Part shown: positions 27,000 to 35,923 of the stretch, piece by piece | Layout of the letters: every line of letters begins with the position of its first letter | How positions within the stretch are numbered: the first letter of the stretch is position 1 | Program-made: the position numbers and the translations under genes | Assembly: GCA_964621265.1 (NCBI GenBank) | Contig: CAZULQ010000004.1 | Span: forward strand, 33,146-97,145 | Direction: 5' to 3' | Source: Porcipelethomonas sp964621265 | Lineage (GTDB): Bacteria > Bacillota > Clostridia > Oscillospirales > Ruminococcaceae | DNA: 64,000 nucleotides | Notes under the pieces: generated by a model | What the model was told of the DNA's origin: nothing | The model's input: the letters and a program-made list of their open reading frames with translations, nothing else | The model's database searches: none

Positions 27000-28391
27000 T
27001 TAAAATCTGAAATACAAAAACGGATTATAGCTTGCGTCGACAAGAAAGGCAGTACATATCAGTATAAGACCAACCTGAATAACAGGCATTACATTTTCGT
27101 ATATTTTTGAGCCGATAAAGCCTTCCTGAATTTTCTCTCCGAATTTTTTCATAAGCTGTCCTGAACCTAAAATACAAAGTCCGAACATGATAGCGTTTGA
27201 TTTGAGCTGCCAATATGCAGTATTGTCAATGATACTGTCAGTCTGACCGAACATCGCCGCAAAATAGTCAAACGCCGCCGTAAGGTCTGCAGTATCGAAA
27301 AGCACCCAGCCGAGCACTACAATAAAAAATGTGTATGGAATTGTAATGAATCCGGGAAGCTTTTCAAGCACTTTCCCCAGAAACAGCTTTTCGAGTATTA
27401 TGAGTATGCCAAAGTATACTCCCCACAAAACAAAATTCCAGCTTGCACCATGCCATAATCCGGTAAGTGCCCAGACGATAAACAGGTTGCGTAAGGTTTT
27501 AAGCTTGCCGCCACGGTTTCCGCCAAGCGGTATATACACATATGATTTAAACCATGAACCGAGCGTCATATGCCATCTTCTCCAGAATTCCGAAACGCTC
27601 TTTGAAATATACGGGTGGTCAAAGTTTTCAGGGAAATTGAATCCGAGCATTTTGCCAAGACCTATCGCCATATCGGAATAACCCGAGAAGTCATAATAAA
27701 TCTGGAATGTAAAGGCAAGAATACCCAGCCATGCTGTAACAGTTGAAATCTCCGAATAATCCATAACCTTGATTTCCGACCACAGCATACCTATATTATT
27801 TGCAAGAAGTACTTTTTTTGCAAGTCCTCTTGCAAATATTCCTGCGCCCTCGCCTATTTTTCCGATGTTTACTGTTCTGCTGTCAATTTCATTCTGCACA
27901 TCTTCATATCGCACAATAGGACCTGCGACAATCTGCGGAAAGAGTGAAACATAGGTTGCAAAGCTCAGAAAGCTTTTCTGAACCTTGATTTTCCGCATAT
28001 ACATGTCAATAGTATACGACATACTCTGGAATGTATAGAATGAAATACCGATAGGAAGTGCAAGCGGGGTCATTTCAATTCCAAATATTCCAAGGAAAAA
28101 TCCGCTGTATTTGAAAACTCCGAGCAACCCTAAGTTTACGATAAGCGAAGCAAGTAACGCTATTGTACGCTTTTTCGGGTCATCGTCATATTTATCAATT
28201 GCAAGTCCTGCAATATAATCCACGAACGATGAAAAAAGCATAATCAGAACATATAACGGCTCTCCCCATGCATAGAAAAAAAGTCCCGATACAAGCAATA
28301 TTATATTTTTAAGCTTTTTGGGTGATATAAAATATATCAGTAAAACTACCGGCAAAAAAAAGTATAAAAAAGTTATACTCGAAAATACCAT
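27000..28391 (-). CDS. MBOAT-family membrane O-acyltransferase
   Basis: A 463-residue polytopic protein of the AlgI/PatA/DltB type that moves acyl groups across the membrane. Hydrophobic segments fill the protein; the conserved FQIYYDFSGYSDMAIGLG block is at about residue 238 and the invariant histidine lies in LTGLWHGASWNFVLWG at about residue 319. VSEFWRRWHMTLGSWF is the second histidine-containing block. It starts right at the stop of the TOPRIM gene and precedes the DHHW gene by 15 bases. Confidence 0.93.
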   Translation of the reverse strand: MVFSSITFLYFFLPVVLLIYFISPKKLKNIILLVSGLFFYAWGEPLYVLIMLFSSFVDYIAGLAIDKYDDDPKKRTIALLASLIVNLGLLGVFKYSGFFLGIFGIEMTPLALPIGISFYTFQSMSYTIDMYMRKIKVQKSFLSFATYVSLFPQIVAGPIVRYEDVQNEIDSRTVNIGKIGEGAGIFARGLAKKVLLANNIGMLWSEIKVMDYSEISTVTAWLGILAFTFQIYYDFSGYSDMAIGLGKMLGFNFPENFDHPYISKSVSEFWRRWHMTLGSWFKSYVYIPLGGNRGGKLKTLRNLFIVWALTGLWHGASWNFVLWGVYFGILIILEKLFLGKVLEKLPGFITIPYTFFIVVLGWVLFDTADLTAAFDYFAAMFGQTDSIIDNTAYWQLKSNAIMFGLCILGSGQLMKKFGEKIQEGFIGSKIYENVMPVIQVGLILICTAFLVDASYNPFLYFRF

Positions 28392-28991
28392 TTATTCCTC
28401 CTGTTTATCTTCCGTCTCACACATTATCTCTTCTAATTTTTCTTTATCAAGCATTGTATTCAAAACATCAAGCATACTGTTGGGTGATAGCAGAGTCGGC
28501 AGTCCGAGTCGTTTCAGAAGCCATTTTCTCTTTTCCGAACTGTTGCTGCCACCCGAAAGTCCCAGCATATACAAATCTGTTTTTGTGATTTTCTCTTTTT
28601 CTTCACAGGCTTCCGAGGCTGTAACACCTGCTTTTTCCAATGCTTCAAGAATTATATTCTTTTTCACGCCCTCAACTCCGAGCTTTCCCTCGGCAGATGG
28701 CTTTAATTTTCTCTTTTCTTTCCCGAATATATCGGGGATATATACATTTATAACCTTACCGTTTTTTACAGCACCCTTTATATGATTTCTTATAAGGAAT
28801 CCTGCGCTGTCTGAGTCCGTAAGTATAATAATTCCCTTTGTCTCAGCGTAATATCTTATAAGCTCAAGCTTTTCAGGGTCTTTGAAAATGGCAAAGCCGT
28901 TCGTTGTAAGAATTACTGCGTCAATTATTGATGAAAGCTTTATCTTATCATACTTTCCCTCGACGATAACTGCCTGTTCTATCTTTATCAT
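28392..28991 (-). CDS. RNase M5-like TOPRIM protein (TOPRIM plus DUF4093-type C-terminal domain)
   Basis: A 199-residue protein related to ribonuclease M5, which matures 5S rRNA. The TOPRIM domain has VEGKYDKIKL (glutamate) at about residue 10 and the metal-binding DSDSAG at about residue 59. After residue 115 comes a helical domain ending in KRKWLLKRLGLP. The 5S-processing role is inferred from the family; the length is near that of RnmV (186). It is seven bases after holA. Confidence 0.82.
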   Translation of the reverse strand: MIKIEQAVIVEGKYDKIKLSSIIDAVILTTNGFAIFKDPEKLELIRYYAETKGIIILTDSDSAGFLIRNHIKGAVKNGKVINVYIPDIFGKEKRKLKPSAEGKLGVEGVKKNIILEALEKAGVTASEACEEKEKITKTDLYMLGLSGGSNSSEKRKWLLKRLGLPTLLSPNSMLDVLNTMLDKEKLEEIMCETEDKQEE

Positions 28992-28997
28992 TGCGAT

Positions 28998-30047
28998 TTA
29001 TTTTCTCCTTACCGCCATAAGCATTTCTGTTACAGTCTTTTCGAGTATTACTTCAGGAACTGCACCATTGCTTTTTAATTTTCTGTCAGCATTTCTTAAA
29101 AGGTCGATGCAGCATCTGAGACTTTCCAAAGTTATTCTTCTGCTGTCACGAAATGCATTATCAACCGCAAACCTTCTTGCGCCATAGCCAAAATCAGCTA
29201 TGACATCTCCCGAACGCTTATCCGCTGTCATAGCGGCACGGGCACGGTACATATCAAGAAAGCTGAGTGATACTGCCGAAATAATTGCAATCGGTTCCTC
29301 TTTTTTCTCAATAAGACGATGAAGAATTTCCATAGCCACAGACGGATTATACCCTGAAATTGCTCTTGAAAGCTTGAATGCGTCAGTTTCAATTCCTGTC
29401 GATACCAAAGTATCAACATCCTCAGGAGTAATCTCCTCGTTTTCACGATATGCACAAAGCTTACCAAGTTCATTCTCAATCTGCATTGTATCGCAATGAC
29501 ACGCCTCAACCAGCATTTCAGCCGCTTTCTTATTTATTACAGCCCCCATCTTCTGCGCCTTTTCGCACACACTTTTTACAAGTACAGGAACTGTCTTGAA
29601 TCCACATTCGCATACAACACCGATTTTCGATACCGCATCAGTAATCTTCTTGTTTTTTGGGCTGATTGCCTTTTTACCCTTTTTGATATCAAAACCTGTT
29701 ATGTTAATAACAAGCAATGTATAACCGGGAAGCTGTGTGATAATATCAGTCAGCATTTTAAGATCGTCTGCTAAAAGTTCCTCGCCGTTTATGTCATTTA
29801 TCACAACTGCATTCCACTGTGAAAACATCGGACATATTTCAACCATATCTGCAAGAGCGCTTATATCAAGTGAACCGCCGTCAAGACGAGTAATCTCATT
29901 GCGCCATTCCTTGCCAAGATGCTTTTTCAGAACAGCCTTTGACGCATTTTCTACTGTTGCAACATCCTGACCATAGAAGTAATAAGCACGGCTAAGCTCG
30001 CCTGCCTTGATTTTTTTTAGCAAATCTGTCGGGTTAAGTTCAGCCAT
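28998..30047 (-). CDS. holA: DNA polymerase III subunit delta
   Basis: A 349-residue clamp-loader wrench subunit. Features are the N-terminal RAYYFYGQDVATVENASKAV segment in place of a classical P-loop, VVINDINGEELLADD and YTLLVINITGFDIKKGKK in the AAA+-like fold, and a C-terminal helical collar with LRNADRKLKSNGAVPEVILE. I start at ATG 30047, seven bases after AGGAGG; it overlaps the comEC stop by eight bases. The order comEC-holA is common in Firmicutes. Confidence 0.92.
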   Translation of the reverse strand: MAELNPTDLLKKIKAGELSRAYYFYGQDVATVENASKAVLKKHLGKEWRNEITRLDGGSLDISALADMVEICPMFSQWNAVVINDINGEELLADDLKMLTDIITQLPGYTLLVINITGFDIKKGKKAISPKNKKITDAVSKIGVVCECGFKTVPVLVKSVCEKAQKMGAVINKKAAEMLVEACHCDTMQIENELGKLCAYRENEEITPEDVDTLVSTGIETDAFKLSRAISGYNPSVAMEILHRLIEKKEEPIAIISAVSLSFLDMYRARAAMTADKRSGDVIADFGYGARRFAVDNAFRDSRRITLESLRCCIDLLRNADRKLKSNGAVPEVILEKTVTEMLMAVRRK

Positions 30048-32028
30048 CTTCAAGCCTCCTGAGCGTTGCTATACCATCGTCCGAAATGTGTATAGCAATA
30101 TTATTTTCATATTTTCTTCCGTTATATCCGCCGTTTTCATACCTGAGCGCAAACGTTCCGTATTCGGCAGTTATTTTTTCATTATCAACTGAAATCCTGT
30201 ATTCTCCGTAATCAGCACTCCATACGCTGAAATCAGAAAATTTCGGCTTACAGCCGCATATTATGTAATCATTATTTATATAAGTTCCCGACGGAACAAC
30301 AACATTTCCGACATCAAAAAGCGAAAAACGGTTGTTATAAGCCGCCATTGAATACGAAGTATTCTCAATCAGAATCAGATTATTGATTCTTGATATTCCA
30401 AGTTCACGCACATACTTTTCAGCATAACGGCTGTTTTTATATTCGCCAGTCACATCAATTATGTCTGCGCTGTTGTTTTTCACGACAACAATAACCTCTG
30501 CATCATTCTTTCCCAGAAGTGCAATTTTCATTGTATCTCTGTCGCTGAGACTGTAAACTGCTGAAATAATAAACAGCGATGACATACACACAGCAATAAG
30601 ACCTGCACAGAATTTTCTGTTTCTGAAAATCAGATAACCCGCAACACAGAGCATCACCATAACTGCAAGTACATACGGTACAAAGTCACCACCGAGTCTA
30701 CCGTATATAAATCTGCTTTTATTCAGAAAATCTGAAATATTCAGCACAAATGAACATATCGTTCCGGCTGTTTTAAAAATAATTTCTGTATCAAACCAGA
30801 ACAATAAAGCACCTGCCATTGAAATAACAAGAGCTACCATGCAAAGCGGTACAAGCACTAAATTTGTAAGCGGTGAAATAAACGATACTTCACCTGTAAG
30901 AAAAGCAGAAACGGGTGCTGTCACAACAAACACACAAAGCATATGCAAAAGCTTTTTTCCGACTTTTCCCGCCATTCCTGTGGCATGTATATTCTTTGTC
31001 ATATATCTTCCGAATACACCCATTCCGAGTGCTCCTGAAACAGACAGCAGAAACGACTGATTTAAAATCACAAACGGATTCGGCAGAGTAAGCATGATTA
31101 CTGCAATACAGATTGAATTAAGCGAATCGGTATATCTGAAAAAGAGCGGTGCAAGATTAATAAGCGTCATCATAATGAATGAACGCAAAACTGACGGTGA
31201 CATTCCACAGCACATTACAAACAACAGCATTATAAATTCAGTTAGAATAAACTGTGCAGTCTTTCCAAGATTAAATCTTTTCAGTACAAACGAAATCACC
31301 GAACAGAAAATCACAAGATGAAATCCCGAAACAGCTGTCACATGACCGATACCAACTCTGTAAAGGATTGATTTGTCGTCCTCCTCAAAGCCTGTTTTAT
31401 CACCGAAAAGCATACCCTTAAGCATTGCTCTTTCCTTTTCGGGAATTGCCATTTCAATTGCCGAGCTGACGCTCTCTCTGAAATCAAAGAGCAGATTTCT
31501 GACAGAAAAATCACATGGATTTATTGTCATCTTTTCAGCACTGTATGCTACAAGATAGCTCCCCTTTGCCTTATAATAATCACGGGAATTGAAAAGGTAA
31601 TTGTTTTCAGGTATCTGAGGAATACACTCAAAGCTTAAAGTGTCTCCGACTTCTGCCACAACCGAATCTGTATACAGCATAAGCGAAGCATTTATACTAT
31701 CGTTTATCTCTCCGCTCAGCGTATAGAACGACTTATCTCCTGCCTTATCGTTAATATCGGTAATTCTGCCGGAATATGAAATGCTCTTACCGCTGTATTC
31801 AATGATTTTATTATATACAGTATAGTCATAAACTCTATAATATCCGAAAGCTATAACAAACGTCACAAGCATAAAAATAATACTTTTCAGATTAAAACGA
31901 ACAAGAGTTTTAAAAAGAAAAGCAGTTAAAAGTGCAACTGCAAGAGCCGCAAAAATCTGAACTGACATTGCGGCGGTTAAAAGACCCGCCGCCCATGCAG
32001 CTCCTGCATACACTAATTTACGTTTCAA
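30040..32028 (-). CDS. comEC: ComEC-type DNA uptake channel with a degenerate C-terminal metallo-beta-lactamase domain
   Basis: A 662-residue membrane protein. Two or three N-terminal helices precede an OB-like periplasmic domain (about residues 80-160), then the competence domain starts at GIGHVTAVSGFHLVIFCSV (about residue 230) and spans some eight helices. The C-terminal part (about 500-662) keeps the outline of a beta-lactamase fold (IALLGKNDAEVIVVV for the usual DVGQGD block) but has no HxHxDH motif, and the whole protein is about 100 residues shorter than typical ComEC. DNA transport may remain without strand degradation. It overlaps holA. Confidence 0.88.
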   Translation of the reverse strand: MKRKLVYAGAAWAAGLLTAAMSVQIFAALAVALLTAFLFKTLVRFNLKSIIFMLVTFVIAFGYYRVYDYTVYNKIIEYSGKSISYSGRITDINDKAGDKSFYTLSGEINDSINASLMLYTDSVVAEVGDTLSFECIPQIPENNYLFNSRDYYKAKGSYLVAYSAEKMTINPCDFSVRNLLFDFRESVSSAIEMAIPEKERAMLKGMLFGDKTGFEEDDKSILYRVGIGHVTAVSGFHLVIFCSVISFVLKRFNLGKTAQFILTEFIMLLFVMCCGMSPSVLRSFIMMTLINLAPLFFRYTDSLNSICIAVIMLTLPNPFVILNQSFLLSVSGALGMGVFGRYMTKNIHATGMAGKVGKKLLHMLCVFVVTAPVSAFLTGEVSFISPLTNLVLVPLCMVALVISMAGALLFWFDTEIIFKTAGTICSFVLNISDFLNKSRFIYGRLGGDFVPYVLAVMVMLCVAGYLIFRNRKFCAGLIAVCMSSLFIISAVYSLSDRDTMKIALLGKNDAEVIVVVKNNSADIIDVTGEYKNSRYAEKYVRELGISRINNLILIENTSYSMAAYNNRFSLFDVGNVVVPSGTYINNDYIICGCKPKFSDFSVWSADYGEYRISVDNEKITAEYGTFALRYENGGYNGRKYENNIAIHISDDGIATLRRLEDG

Positions 32029-32031
32029 ATC

Positions 32032-32568
32032 TTATTTAAAGAACAGCGGAAGCTTTTCAAGATATACAATATCATCTCTGTCCGCTGCGTCTCCCTCGGC
32101 AAGTACTGCCGACTGGCAAACTAAGTTTCCGCCCGCTTCTTCAATAAGCTTGCAGAGTGAGACAAGTGACTCGCCTGTGCTGATTACATCATCAGCAATA
32201 AGCACTCTCTTTCCTCTGAGCTTTAAAGCGTCTTCTTCGGAAAGGTACAAGGTCTGCTCATTTGCTGTTGTGATTGATTTCACAGTTACTGAAACCGGAT
32301 TTGTCATATAAAGCTTTACGGATTTTCTTGCAACGACATAGTTTTTTCCGCTCTGTCTTGCCATCTCATAGCCAAGCGGTATGCCCTTGCTTTCAGCCGT
32401 GAGTATCACGTCAAACTCAGGCACTTTCTTTAAAAGCTCCTGTGCACATGCAACAGTCAGCTCAACGTCTGAGAACATGATGAATGCCGCAATGTCAAGC
32501 TTGTCATTTATCGGACAAATCGGAAGCTGTCTTTCAAGTCCCGCAACCTTTAATGTATAAAATTCCAT
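32032..32568 (-). CDS. Purine-type phosphoribosyltransferase
   Basis: A 178-residue type I phosphoribosyltransferase. The PRPP loop is RVLIADDVISTGESL at about residues 119-133, and TAESKGIPLGYEMARQSGK at about 57-75 resembles adenine and xanthine phosphoribosyltransferases. An N-terminal part (LPICPINDKLDIAAFIMF) differs from standard Apt. Substrate is undecided: adenine or xanthine transferase, or a PurR-like regulator without the winged helix. It lies between a HIT gene and comEC. Confidence 0.85.
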   Translation of the reverse strand: MEFYTLKVAGLERQLPICPINDKLDIAAFIMFSDVELTVACAQELLKKVPEFDVILTAESKGIPLGYEMARQSGKNYVVARKSVKLYMTNPVSVTVKSITTANEQTLYLSEEDALKLRGKRVLIADDVISTGESLVSLCKLIEEAGGNLVCQSAVLAEGDAADRDDIVYLEKLPLFFK

Positions 32569-32583
32569 TTTGTCCTCCGTTTA

Positions 32584-32931
32584 TCAGACAGCGCTGTCGC
32601 TGCTCCAGCCCATCTTCTTTCCTGCAAGCAGGTGGAAGTGAAGATGATGAACAGTCTGTCCTGCGTCCTCGCCACAGTTTGTAATAACTCTGTAGCCTTC
32701 AGCAAAACCTTCGTTTTTTGCAATCTGAGCCGCAACTTCAAAAATATGTGCCACATATTTTGAGTTCTCAGCGGTGATTTCTGATGCACCGCTGATATGT
32801 TCCTTCGGAATCATGAGATAGTGTACAGGTGCAATCGGAGCGATGTCCTTGAACACATAAATCATATCGTCCTCATACACTTTTGCACTCGGGATTTCTC
32901 CCGCAATTATTTTACAGAATAAGCAATCCAT
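32584..32931 (-). CDS. HIT-family nucleotide-binding hydrolase (HinT-like)
   Basis: A 115-residue purine nucleoside phosphoramidase-like protein. The histidine triad is HHLHFHLL at about residues 94-101, the N-terminus CLFCKIIAGEIPSAKVYED is typical of HinT, and CLFC can bind zinc. It follows alaS by 13 bases; phosphoramidase activity on aminoacyl-adenylates would fit that neighbour, though this is inference. Confidence 0.95.
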   Translation of the reverse strand: MDCLFCKIIAGEIPSAKVYEDDMIYVFKDIAPIAPVHYLMIPKEHISGASEITAENSKYVAHIFEVAAQIAKNEGFAEGYRVITNCGEDAGQTVHHLHFHLLAGKKMGWSSDSAV

Positions 32932-32944
32932 TTTATGTTACCTC

Positions 32945-35581
32945 TTATTTCAGAAATTCATTTGCAATGCTTTCGAGTGACTGAAGAGCCTCGTCAATCA
33001 TATAGTTCTTGCCGATACCAGCCATAGCGCTGTCAGGACGTCCGCCGCCCTTACCGCCTGTGATTGCCGCAATTCTCTGAACAATCTTGCCTGCATGGGC
33101 ACCCTTTGCAAGAGCGTCCTTACCGCATACGCAGTAGAGAGTTCCCTTTTCTTCAGCAACACCTGCAAATACAGCAATAACATCGCCGTTATCCTTAATC
33201 TTGTCACCAATCTGTCTGAGCATATCAGGAGTTGTGCCGTTAAGGAGCGCTGAAATAATCTTAATACCGTTAATTTCCTTTGCGTTTTCAAAGAGACCGT
33301 CAAGCTGGTTTCCTGCAAGCTGTGAATTGAGCTTCTGAATCTGCTTGTCCTTTTCCTTGAGTTCATCGTTCATTGTCTTGCAGCGTTCAGCAAGCTTTGC
33401 AGGATTTGCAACCTTGAGTACTGCCGCAGCATCAGCAAGATTCTGCTTGTATTCGTTGAGAAGTTCAAGAACGCCTGCACCTGTAACAGCTTCAATTCTT
33501 CTTACGCCTGAAGCTACTGAGTTTTCAGCAACAATCTTGAAAAGACCGATATTTGATGTATTCTTAACGTGTGTACCGCCGCAGAATTCAACTGACTTTC
33601 CGCCGATATCAACAACTCTTACGATATCGCCGTACTTTTCGCCGAAGAGTGCCATAGCGCCAAGCTTTCTTGCTTCGTCAATAGCCATTTCCTTTGTCAC
33701 AACATCAATTGCTTCAAGGATTTCAGCATTTACAATATTTTCAATTTTAGTAAGTTCTTCAGGTGTAACAGCGCTGAAGTGTGAGAAGTCAAATCTGCAT
33801 CTTTCAGCGTTTACAAGCTGACCTGCCTGGTGAACGTGTTCACCGAGAACTGTACGGAGTGCCGCCTGGAGAAGGTGAGCCGCTGTGTGATTTCTCATTG
33901 CAGACTTTCTCTTGTCAGCATCAATTTCAGCAGTTACAGCTTCATTCTTGGCAATGCTTCCCTGTTCTGCCGCACCGAAGTGTAAGAAGTGACCGTTTTC
34001 AGTCTTTGTTACGTTATACACAGCAAATACTGCATTACCTGATTTGATAACACCTGTATCAGCCGCCTGACCACCGCTTTCAGCGTAGAAAGGAGTCTTG
34101 TCAAGGATTATAACTGCTTCCTGTCCTTCTGCCACACTGTCAACTGCATTTCCGTCAGCGAAAATTCCGAGTACCTTTGCATCATTTGCAAAGTCTGTAT
34201 ATCCTGTAAATTCAGTTGCAGGAGCGTCAATTGCAGCTGTGCTGTCATCACTCCATGAAGTCTTAACCTTTGAAGCTCTGTCGCTTCTTGCCTTGAGTTT
34301 CTGCTCTTCCATGCATTCCATAAAGCGTGCTTCGTCAACCTCAACACCCTTTTCAGCGGCGATTTCCTTTGTAAGGTCAAGTGGGAAACCGTAAGTATCG
34401 CTGAGCTTGAATGCGTCATCACCTAAAAGAACCTTCTTGCCGCCGTCCTTTTCAAGCTTTTCGATGAACTGGTTTAAAAGCTCTGAGCCCTTGTCGATTG
34501 TCTTGGCAAAGCTTTCTTCCTCGTGCTTGATGATAGTCTTGATAAGCTCTCTCTTTTCTTCAAGCTCAGGATAAGCTGTCTTGTTTTCGTCAATTACTGT
34601 ATCGCAAACCTTATAGAGGAATGGTTCGTTCACGCCGAGCATCTTGCCGTGTCTTGCTGCTCTTCTGAGAAGTCTCTTGAGGACATATCCTCTGCCTTCG
34701 TTTGCAGGAGTGATACCGTCGCCAACCATAAATGTTGTACTTCTGATGTGGTCTGTGATAACACGGAGTGAAACGTCCTTGTCTTCGTTTTCCTTATACT
34801 TTACGCCGGCAAATTCGCTGATTTTGTTCATGATGTTTCTTACTGTGTCAACCTCAAAGAGATTGTCAACACCCTGCATTGCACATGCAAGTCTTTCAAG
34901 ACCCATACCTGTATCAATATTCTTAGTTTCCATTTCAGCGTAATTTCCGTTGCCGTCGCTGTCAAACTGGCTGAATACGAGGTTCCAGATTTCGATTACA
35001 CGGTCGATATCACTTGCCTGTTCAAAGTTTTCAAAAGGACCATAGCTTTCGCCTCTGTCAAAGTGAATTTCTGAACATGGACCGCAAGGACCTGTTCCGT
35101 GTTCCCAGAAGTTATCAGCCTTACCAAGACGGATAATTCTGTCCTGTGGAATACCGATTTTGTTCTTCCAGATTTCCTCTGCTTCATCGTCGCTTTCAAA
35201 AATTGTAATCCAGAGCTTGTCAGCCGGAATTTCAAGAGTTTCTGTTAAAAACTCCCATGCCCACTCGATAGCCTCTGTCTTGAAATAATCACCGAAAGAG
35301 AAGTTACCGAGCATTTCAAAATATGTACCATGACGTGCAGTCTTACCAACACGTTCAATATCAGGAGTTCTGATACATTTCTGACAAGTTGTCACTCTCT
35401 TGTTCGGTGGAACAGCCTGTCCAAGGAAAAATTTCTTGAGAGGTGCCATACCTGAGTTTATCAGAAGCAGACTGTTGTCACCCTGTGGGATAAGTGATGC
35501 ACTTGCCATTCTTGTGTGCATCTTGCTTTCAAAAAATGAAAGATACATTTCTCTGAGTTCGTTTACTCCACGCCATTTCAT
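32945..35581 (-). CDS. alaS: Alanine-tRNA ligase
   Basis: An 878-residue class II synthetase charging tRNA-Ala. Visible are motif 1 region in the N-terminal catalytic domain (LINSGMAPLKKFFLG, TCQKCIRTPDIERVG), motif 3 (GMGLERLACAMQG), the editing domain zinc site (NHTAAHLLQAAL with EFCGGTHV) and the C-terminal DHHA1/C-Ala region with GGKGGGRPDSAMAG. Length is standard. A T-box leader with its own promoter lies immediately upstream. Confidence 0.98.
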   Translation of the reverse strand: MKWRGVNELREMYLSFFESKMHTRMASASLIPQGDNSLLLINSGMAPLKKFFLGQAVPPNKRVTTCQKCIRTPDIERVGKTARHGTYFEMLGNFSFGDYFKTEAIEWAWEFLTETLEIPADKLWITIFESDDEAEEIWKNKIGIPQDRIIRLGKADNFWEHGTGPCGPCSEIHFDRGESYGPFENFEQASDIDRVIEIWNLVFSQFDSDGNGNYAEMETKNIDTGMGLERLACAMQGVDNLFEVDTVRNIMNKISEFAGVKYKENEDKDVSLRVITDHIRSTTFMVGDGITPANEGRGYVLKRLLRRAARHGKMLGVNEPFLYKVCDTVIDENKTAYPELEEKRELIKTIIKHEEESFAKTIDKGSELLNQFIEKLEKDGGKKVLLGDDAFKLSDTYGFPLDLTKEIAAEKGVEVDEARFMECMEEQKLKARSDRASKVKTSWSDDSTAAIDAPATEFTGYTDFANDAKVLGIFADGNAVDSVAEGQEAVIILDKTPFYAESGGQAADTGVIKSGNAVFAVYNVTKTENGHFLHFGAAEQGSIAKNEAVTAEIDADKRKSAMRNHTAAHLLQAALRTVLGEHVHQAGQLVNAERCRFDFSHFSAVTPEELTKIENIVNAEILEAIDVVTKEMAIDEARKLGAMALFGEKYGDIVRVVDIGGKSVEFCGGTHVKNTSNIGLFKIVAENSVASGVRRIEAVTGAGVLELLNEYKQNLADAAAVLKVANPAKLAERCKTMNDELKEKDKQIQKLNSQLAGNQLDGLFENAKEINGIKIISALLNGTTPDMLRQIGDKIKDNGDVIAVFAGVAEEKGTLYCVCGKDALAKGAHAGKIVQRIAAITGGKGGGRPDSAMAGIGKNYMIDEALQSLESIANEFLK

Positions 35582-35633
35582 AGCTAAAATTCTCCATTCA
35601 TATAATTTTTATTGCCAAGGCTTTCAAAAATAT

Positions 35634-35858
35634 AAAAACCTCCGTCCTAAAAATGGGACGAAGGCTCGTGGTACCACCCAAAATTCAAAAGCGCAGTTAC
35701 GCTTTCCTCATATTTTCTTTAACGCAGAAATTACGTCCGCCTTTCGGCGAAAAGCTCGAGGGTAGCACTTGCAGTCCAAACAAAAGCTTTCACCGTCCGC
35801 TTTCTCTCTGAGGAATGAATACTGCAATTATTCCTGTCACAGCCCATAAACAATATCT
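35634..35858 (-). promoter_or_regulatory. T-box riboswitch leader for alaS
   Basis: The minus strand between 35858 and 35634 shows stem-loops, the T-box core GGGTGGTACCACGAG (35665-35679) and then a terminator: CCTTCGTCC (35656-35664) pairing with GGACGGAGG (35639-35647), followed by five Ts. The UGGU of the T-box bulge complements the ACCA end of tRNA-Ala. Alanine codons occur in the region near 35765-35775 where the specifier would be, but I could not fix which one is used. Uncharged tRNA-Ala would favour readthrough into alaS. Confidence 0.9.
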
Positions 35859-35864
35859 GAATTT

Positions 35865-35893
35865 ATTATATCAGAAAACCCCCGAAACGTCAA
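35865..35893 (-). promoter_or_regulatory. Sigma-A type promoter of the alaS operon
   Basis: TTGACG (35888-35893), 17 bases, TATAAT (35865-35870) on the minus strand, directly upstream of the T-box leader. Confidence 0.85.
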
Positions 35894-35923
35894 TATTTTT
35901 TTACAAAAAATCTCCTTTTTTCT

